A stretch of 39,008 bases of DNA from Saprospiraceae bacterium (GTDB lineage Bacteria > Bacteroidota > Bacteroidia > Chitinophagales > Saprospiraceae), in contig JAHDIN010000027.1 in assembly GCA_020630775.1 (NCBI GenBank), forward strand, positions 1 through 39,008. Reading direction: 5' to 3'. Position 1 is the stretch's first letter, and each line of letters begins with the position of its first letter. Shown here one piece after another: positions 34,292 through 39,008 of the stretch. The notes below the pieces were generated by a model. It did not search any database. It was not told the origin of the DNA and worked only from the letters and a program-made list of their open reading frames with translations. A program made the position numbers and the translations under genes.

Positions 34292-36586
34292 ATGAAGACT
34301 GTTTACAATTTTGTTATTCTTTTATTTTTCAACCAGCTAAATGTCTATTGCCATAACAGCAAAGCATTAGATCATTTAGATATTCCCAATAATGAAAACA
34401 TTGAAGAATCCCATCCACTATTAACAAAAATCGATTCTATAGTATGGCACCAAGGATCTATGAAGTTAGCCAATAAACATCTTCAGTCCTTAAAAGATAA
34501 TTGCAAAAATGAAGCATGCCCTGAGACCATCGCAACTGGACAAGCTTTGATCGCTGAACTTGAAATTAATCAAGGAATCAATACAACCGTTGAAGAGGTT
34601 TTAAAACCGGCTATAGAAAACAAAAGCTTTTCGGATAAAACATTAAGTCTATTTAATGAAATTGTTGGTTTTCACTTTCTACTTCAAGGAGATAGCAAAG
34701 CGGCTTTATCACATTTGAATGAAGCTAAAGCATTCCTTGAAAGCCAGTCAGTTACATCTAAAAGATTAGGCAAGGTCTATTACTACCTTGGATTTGCATA
34801 CAATCTTGACGGCTACAACAAAGAGTCCATTGATTATTTACGTCAGTCGGATAATCATTTCACAGAAATTGGAGATACATCAATGCTTATAGAGTCAAAA
34901 GTGGGTTTAAGCACCCTCCTGGCTACTGATGGCAACTACGAAGAAGCAACAAAGCTATTACTTAAATCTATTGAAATGTCTAACTCAAATGAACAGTTAG
35001 CTGTTAGAAAGTTTCAGATGTATGATGCGCTCATAGACTTATACATAAGATCAGGAAATTATGATAAGGCAGAAGCACGATTTGCAGAAGTTATGCCCGA
35101 GCTTCAAAACCTAAAAGTTCCAGTTGAGCAAAAAGCTAATGACTTGTGGTCTTTGAGTATGTCCTATGCCAAATTGATGGGACGATTAGAGCGCTTTCAG
35201 GAGGGCTTACAACATGTAGATACCGCTTATGTCTATGCAAACTATTTAGGCGATTATACTATAAGAATTACCGATTTAAGAAGAGCGGGCTTATTGGTCA
35301 AATCAGGCAAATATGAGATTGCACAATCACATATGTACAACTTGTTACAAGATCTCAAACCATATGGTGAGATAGATGCATTTCACGCAGTTATGCTAGG
35401 CTTATTCTCAAACATATATGCTGATGCCTCGATAAAACCGACGCGTCAGGTGCAAAAAGAATTACTTCCGATAGTAGATCGGATACGCTCAAAAAATATA
35501 GGTCAAATTAATTCAGATGTACTTGAAACAGAAAAACTCTCTACAGTACTTGGCATGTACCAATCAGATTTAAATAGATCATTAAATAGTTTTACAAAGG
35601 TGATAGAAATAAAAGATAGTTTACAAAGCCTTGATAAAACAAATGCTATCAACGAATCACTTGTGAAATTTGAAACGAAAGAGAAGGAAAGCATTATTCA
35701 AATACAAGAATTAGAATTAAAGCAAAAGACTTTGCAACGAAATGCTCTTATAGGCATTTCTTTGGCCTCTGCTTTTGGCTTAGCTTTCTTCCTACTTTTC
35801 TATCTTCAAAAAAGAAGATACTCTAAAGAATTAGAAAAAGAAGTTTCTCAACGAACAGCAGATCTACATCAGTCAAACCTTGAGCTTAATGAGAGCAAAG
35901 AAGAATTAGAACGCTATCATTTTATAGCTTCACATGATTTAAAAGAACCTTTGAGAAATGTAGTTAGTTTTGTAGAATACATAAAAAAGAAGGATTTAGT
36001 AAAAGACAAAGTGGCTCTTGACTATTTTGGCTATATCGAGAAAGGAGCATATCAAATGCATAAAATCGTTCAAGACCTTGCCGATCTATCAAGACTTCAA
36101 GATATGCATATTCACGATGGAGAAGTTAACATGAAAAATTTAGTGGAAGATCTCAAAAAAGACTTCCAGCCCATTATGTCATCACAGATGGCAAGTATTA
36201 GCACTAGAAATTTACCTAATTACATAGAAACCGACGAGACTATTATCTATCACGTTTTTAAAAATCTTGTTGAGAACGGATTAAAATTCAATGAAAAGGA
36301 TTTTCCATTTGTCAATATAGAATATCAAGAGAATAAACAATCTCATATTTTCGAATTTATAGACAATGGCATTGGCATTGAAGAAGAATACCATGATAAG
36401 ATATTCGAATTGTTTAAGCGACTTAATAATCGTTCGCATTATGGAGGGTCTGGTGTTGGGCTAGCTGTTTGTAAAAAAATGATCGGAAAGATTAACGGCA
36501 ACATATCTGTAAAAGGGAATAAGTATGGAGGGTCTACCTTTGTGATTGAGATTCCCAAGGAGGCAGCACTTCGAAAAGCCGTTTAA
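34292..36586 (+). CDS. TPR-containing sensor histidine kinase
   Basis: 764 residues. An N-terminal signal/anchor is followed by a periplasmic TPR-like helical domain to ~470, a transmembrane helix near 484-506 (ISLASAFGLAFFLLFYL) and a coiled coil. The HisKA domain has the phospho-acceptor in SHDLKEPLRN (His548). The HATPase domain carries an N box (FKNLVENGLKFNE), DNGIGIEEE and GGSGVGLAVC. No receiver domain is fused and no response regulator is encoded nearby. It is co-directional with the exoprotein block but outside its right-hand repeat, and tail-to-tail with the split kinase. Confidence 0.92.
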   Translation: MKTVYNFVILLFFNQLNVYCHNSKALDHLDIPNNENIEESHPLLTKIDSIVWHQGSMKLANKHLQSLKDNCKNEACPETIATGQALIAELEINQGINTTVEEVLKPAIENKSFSDKTLSLFNEIVGFHFLLQGDSKAALSHLNEAKAFLESQSVTSKRLGKVYYYLGFAYNLDGYNKESIDYLRQSDNHFTEIGDTSMLIESKVGLSTLLATDGNYEEATKLLLKSIEMSNSNEQLAVRKFQMYDALIDLYIRSGNYDKAEARFAEVMPELQNLKVPVEQKANDLWSLSMSYAKLMGRLERFQEGLQHVDTAYVYANYLGDYTIRITDLRRAGLLVKSGKYEIAQSHMYNLLQDLKPYGEIDAFHAVMLGLFSNIYADASIKPTRQVQKELLPIVDRIRSKNIGQINSDVLETEKLSTVLGMYQSDLNRSLNSFTKVIEIKDSLQSLDKTNAINESLVKFETKEKESIIQIQELELKQKTLQRNALIGISLASAFGLAFFLLFYLQKRRYSKELEKEVSQRTADLHQSNLELNESKEELERYHFIASHDLKEPLRNVVSFVEYIKKKDLVKDKVALDYFGYIEKGAYQMHKIVQDLADLSRLQDMHIHDGEVNMKNLVEDLKKDFQPIMSSQMASISTRNLPNYIETDETIIYHVFKNLVENGLKFNEKDFPFVNIEYQENKQSHIFEFIDNGIGIEEEYHDKIFELFKRLNNRSHYGGSGVGLAVCKKMIGKINGNISVKGNKYGGSTFVIEIPKEAALRKAV

Positions 36587-36621
36587 CAAAAAAAACCAAA
36601 CCCCAACATTAAAAGAGTACA

Positions 36622-37338
36622 TTACGTTGACTGAATATCGATATAGAATGTTGACCCCGTAGCACCATCACTTTCAACACTTAACTCAAAACCATGCAAG
36701 TCCGCAATCTTTTGGCAGAGAGATAGCCCTAGGCCTGATCCATCAAACTCCGATTTTGGATGCAATCTCCCAAACATTTCAAATATTTTATTTTGAAATT
36801 GTGGATCAATACCAATGCCATTGTCTTTAACATAAATCCGAACACCTTCTTCAGCTTGTGTTTGACCAATCTCAATGACAACTTCTTTATCATTATTATA
36901 CTTAATAGCATTTTCTATCAAGTTTTTAAAAAGAATTAATATCATGGAGTACTCCCCTTTTACTGAGGGCAAGTTGAAAATTGAAAGGTTGACATTTCTC
37001 TCTCTGATCGTTTCAGACAACATTTCTTCAATATCGGAAATAATGCGATCCAGATTTACATTTTTGAACTTTAGATTCTCCTTATTTCTAACATCTGAGA
37101 ATGTGAGGATATCATCTATAAGATTATATAGACTTAATGCGTTTTTAGATATCAGTTGACTGTAATCACGAATAGCTTCAATATCCCCATCCAAACACTT
37201 TCTGTCAAGTAATGAAGAGTAGGATACTAGATTACGCGCTGGCTCCTTAAGGTCATGTGCAGTAATGTAATTAAATCGTTCTAATTCGGCATTTGATTGG
37301 GTTAAAGCCAAAGTCCTACTTTTTATTTCGGACTCCAA
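36622..37338 (-). CDS. histidine kinase catalytic part of a split TPR sensor kinase
   Basis: 238 residues if begun at the TTG at 37338; the frame stays open to 37458. It contains HisKA (ITAHDLKEPARN, His28), the N box (LFKNLIENAIKYNND), DNGIGIDPQ and GSGLGLSLC, so all kinase motifs are intact. In the extended frame the region just before it reads as a transmembrane helix (FFLALIAILISVLGALSY) and a coiled coil continuous in design with the TPR frame ending at 37413. It is therefore the C-terminal half of one kinase with the architecture of the neighbour at 34292, displaced by one base. Confidence 0.8.
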   Translation of the reverse strand: MESEIKSRTLALTQSNAELERFNYITAHDLKEPARNLVSYSSLLDRKCLDGDIEAIRDYSQLISKNALSLYNLIDDILTFSDVRNKENLKFKNVNLDRIISDIEEMLSETIRERNVNLSIFNLPSVKGEYSMILILFKNLIENAIKYNNDKEVVIEIGQTQAEEGVRIYVKDNGIGIDPQFQNKIFEMFGRLHPKSEFDGSGLGLSLCQKIADLHGFELSVESDGATGSTFYIDIQST

Positions 37339-37412
37339 TTTCAGATTGTAGTTTGAACTTAATTTGTACGCTCTATAGGATAAAGCGCCAAGAACGGAAA
37401 TAAGAATAGCAA

Positions 37413-38549
37413 TTAATGCAAGAAAAAAGATATCCTTTGACCTTGAGTATTTTTCAACTTAAGCAATTCAGTTTCTTGATCTTGACGATCAATTTCATAT
37501 TGCAATGTAGAATTAGCAATCTTTTGTTCGAATTTAATTTTATTAATGCTGTCCAAACGCTGAAATAATGTTTCTTGTATTGCTAATGCGCCTTGATAAT
37601 TTTTCTGCGCTTTCTTTAAAATAAGCTGGGATTCTAAGACATCTTCATAATATATTTTAGACGAATGTTTATTTACTAGCTCAATGGCTTGATTACAATT
37701 CTTTTCAGCGCGGCGATAATTCTGCTCTTCAGTATAAATATTGCAAAGTACTCTAGAAGCATAAATTTGCCCCATAGCAAAATCTATCGACTTAGATCGT
37801 GACAATGATGCCTCAGCATAATTTTTAGCTGCATCTAAATTTTTTAGATTAAATTCAGAATCAGCTAAAAGGTATAATCCTGTTGCATAATGAAAACTAT
37901 CTACATGAATTTTCTTGTTATTGATATATTCTAGAAACTTTTCTTTAGCACCTACCCAATCATCTAATTCCATTAAAATATATCCTAAATTGACCTTGAC
38001 ATAGCCAGCGTACTCTTCATTACCTAATTCGCCGATTAGCGTTTCACATCTCACAAAGTAATCCAAGGCCTTATCATATTGTTTTTCCTCCCTTAGAATT
38101 AAACCAATATTATTGAGCTGTCTAAATATTTCGAATTGGTTCTTTATCCTTTCATTTATTTCTAAAGCTTTTTTGTATTTGTCAAAAGCCAATTCGTTAT
38201 TCCCTTTGAATTGATAAGTTAAGCCCTGTGCATGATAAATTTTCGCTAATAGTTCCTCAAATTCTTGAGTCTCAGCAATAGTTTCTGCCTCATTTAAAAG
38301 GCTATCTGCCTTATTGTATTTTGAAATATTCTGATAATTGGAGCTTATAAGCAGTATCGCCTCTAAGTATTGAGCACTTTCTCTATTACTAATCAACAAC
38401 TTGGCTTGCTCTGCCAATTTCAATGATTCATCCGAATTTTTACGCAATAATTTCTTGGATTCATCCAACAGAGATGCAAAGTCCTGAGTCTCCAAATCTT
38501 GCGATAGGACCATAGATAAACTTCCGGTTCCTAGAAATAGAAAAATCAT
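37413..38549 (-). CDS. TPR sensor part of a split TPR sensor histidine kinase
   Basis: The open frame reaches 38651, but the signal-peptide-like stretch MIFLFLGTGSLSMVLSQ begins at 38549, so I place the start there; the longer start cannot be excluded. TPR-like repeats (for example FDKYKKALEINERI, YDKALDYFVRCETLIG) fill the body. The frame ends ISFFLH-stop, exactly where the membrane helix should start. As it stands the product would be a soluble periplasmic TPR protein. A one-base (-1) shift at the T-run joins it to the kinase frame. Confidence 0.78.
   Translation of the reverse strand: MIFLFLGTGSLSMVLSQDLETQDFASLLDESKKLLRKNSDESLKLAEQAKLLISNRESAQYLEAILLISSNYQNISKYNKADSLLNEAETIAETQEFEELLAKIYHAQGLTYQFKGNNELAFDKYKKALEINERIKNQFEIFRQLNNIGLILREEKQYDKALDYFVRCETLIGELGNEEYAGYVKVNLGYILMELDDWVGAKEKFLEYINNKKIHVDSFHYATGLYLLADSEFNLKNLDAAKNYAEASLSRSKSIDFAMGQIYASRVLCNIYTEEQNYRRAEKNCNQAIELVNKHSSKIYYEDVLESQLILKKAQKNYQGALAIQETLFQRLDSINKIKFEQKIANSTLQYEIDRQDQETELLKLKNTQGQRISFFLH
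37422..37428 (-). other. slippery heptamer / frameshift point in split kinase
   Basis: On the coding strand the bases read T TTT TTC in the upstream frame (codons TCT TTT TTC), a canonical X XXY YYZ -1 slippage heptamer. The zero-frame stop TAA follows two codons later. After a -1 slip the next codon is CTT, giving ISFFLALIAILIS, the expected start of the membrane helix. Purine-rich AAGG lies 12 bases upstream. A simple one-base loss from a T7 run would give the same picture. Confidence 0.6.
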
Positions 38550-38697
38550 GAGCGTCCACTGCCTGCAAAATGCACGACTAAAGCAATCACATTCATGAAT
38601 GCATATACTCAGTTTACTAAGGAATGAATTTAAAAATGATTCTATTTTCAATTTTTATATCGGACTTGATCAAAGAATGGATGAAATTGGATGCTAA

Positions 38698-38874
38698 GAT
38701 ATACTAAATAAAGGGCAGACTGCTTTAACACTCAAGCAGCATAAAAATAACACTGTCTATCTCGTTATAGTTCAGCAAATTTATGGTATAGAAAGAAAGC
38801 TTAATGTAGGTACTCAAAGGTATTTATTGAAACGTGAACAAGAATTCAAGGAAGTCTTGAAAACGAACAGGTAG
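38698..38874 (+). pseudogene. probable IS66-type transposase remnant
   Basis: A frame open from 38698 to the TAG at 38872 encodes VQQIYGIERKL, then QRYLLKREQEF and LKTNR. This resembles the helical segment (I-x-x-(I/L)Y-x-IE...R...RQE...L) before the C-terminal part of IS66 transposases. Only about 60 codons remain, with no start, no DDE residues and no terminal repeats visible. The rest of 38652-38943 holds nothing I recognise. The assignment rests on motif resemblance only. Confidence 0.4.
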
Positions 38875-38942
38875 TAACAAAAGGTCGAACTTTAGATGAG
38901 ACCTTGATTAGAACTTTCAGTTTGCTAATGGCTATTACAAAT

Positions 38943-38972
38943 AAAAAAATCCAGAGCGCATACACTCTGGAT
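38943..38972 (-). terminator. rho-independent terminator downstream of tRNA
   Basis: A perfect 8-bp stem, ATCCAGAG with CTCTGGAT, and an 8-base loop are followed on the minus strand by seven T residues. It lies 12 bases beyond the 3' end of the minus-strand tRNA and should terminate its transcript. Confidence 0.9.
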
Positions 38973-38983
38973 TTCTTAGTTTG

Positions 38984-39008
38984 CGGAAGAGGAGGGATTC
39001 GAACCCCC
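38984..39008 (-). tRNA. partial tRNA (3' end), probably tRNA-Ser
   Basis: Read on the minus strand, the segment gives the T arm (GGGGG, loop TTCGAAT, CCCTC) and the 3' acceptor strand CTCTTCC followed by discriminator G. G73 and the CTCTTCC acceptor strand (implying a GGAAGAG 5' end) point to serine. The terminal CCA is not encoded. The rest of the gene lies beyond the right edge, so the anticodon cannot be read. Confidence 0.8.

Noticed and set aside
36587-36621. Bidirectional terminator between the convergent kinase genes
   Set aside because: The 35-base gap has an A-rich run but no inverted repeat.

Overview
The window looks like chromosomal DNA from a member of the Bacteroidota. The pointers are AT-rich DNA, a C-terminal type IX secretion (T9SS) sorting domain on the first gene, a DUF3810 protein, signal peptides ending in Gln, CARDB/LamG/FG-GAP giant exoproteins, and TPR-linked LytTR and histidine-kinase sensors. 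A Saprospiria-like gliding or surface-associated bacterium is my guess from the exoprotein style; nothing here fixes the genus.

Region 1 (1-12640) is mostly ordinary chromosome. It opens with arrays of 8-bp tandem repeats. Then come a cytochrome c/copper type II monooxygenase-like secreted protein, a lipoprotein, a DUF3810 membrane metalloprotease-like protein divergent from thioredoxin, and a tight DUF58-PPK2-S4 operon. These are followed by a carboxypeptidase-regulatory-domain exported protein, a small hypothetical protein with 3-hydroxyacyl-CoA dehydrogenase, a sugar-kinase/pfkA/cutA operon, and a thioredoxin-fold protein lacking its cysteines. Further octamer arrays lie at 6402-6445 and 7818-7849.

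Region 2 (12794-33839) is a 21-kb block. It starts with a membrane TPR-LytTR regulator, followed by four co-directional, almost gapless exported proteins: a parallel beta-helix protein, a 3977-residue mosaic adhesin-like giant (TTG start), a 1678-residue protein fusing an alpha/beta-hydrolase lipase to a thermolysin-like (M4) protease, and a 330-codon-class small exoprotein. None of the four ends in a recognisable T9SS C-terminal domain. The block is bounded by a 196-bp direct repeat: the intact 3' end of the thioredoxin-like gene on the left (12445-12640) and an orphan copy on the right (33928-34123). The two copies differ at 12 sites, mostly synonymous.

Region 3 (34124-39008) holds two further TPR sensors, both of histidine-kinase type. 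The second is split into two reading frames at a U UUU UUC heptamer just where its transmembrane helix begins; a -1 shift there restores the full kinase. The window ends with a probable IS66 transposase scrap, a terminator, and the 3' end of a tRNA (probably tRNA-Ser) on the minus strand.

The most interesting candidates are the repeat-bounded exoprotein block flanked by three TPR sensors, the possible programmed frameshift in the split kinase, the lipase-M4 fusion, and the degenerate octamer arrays.
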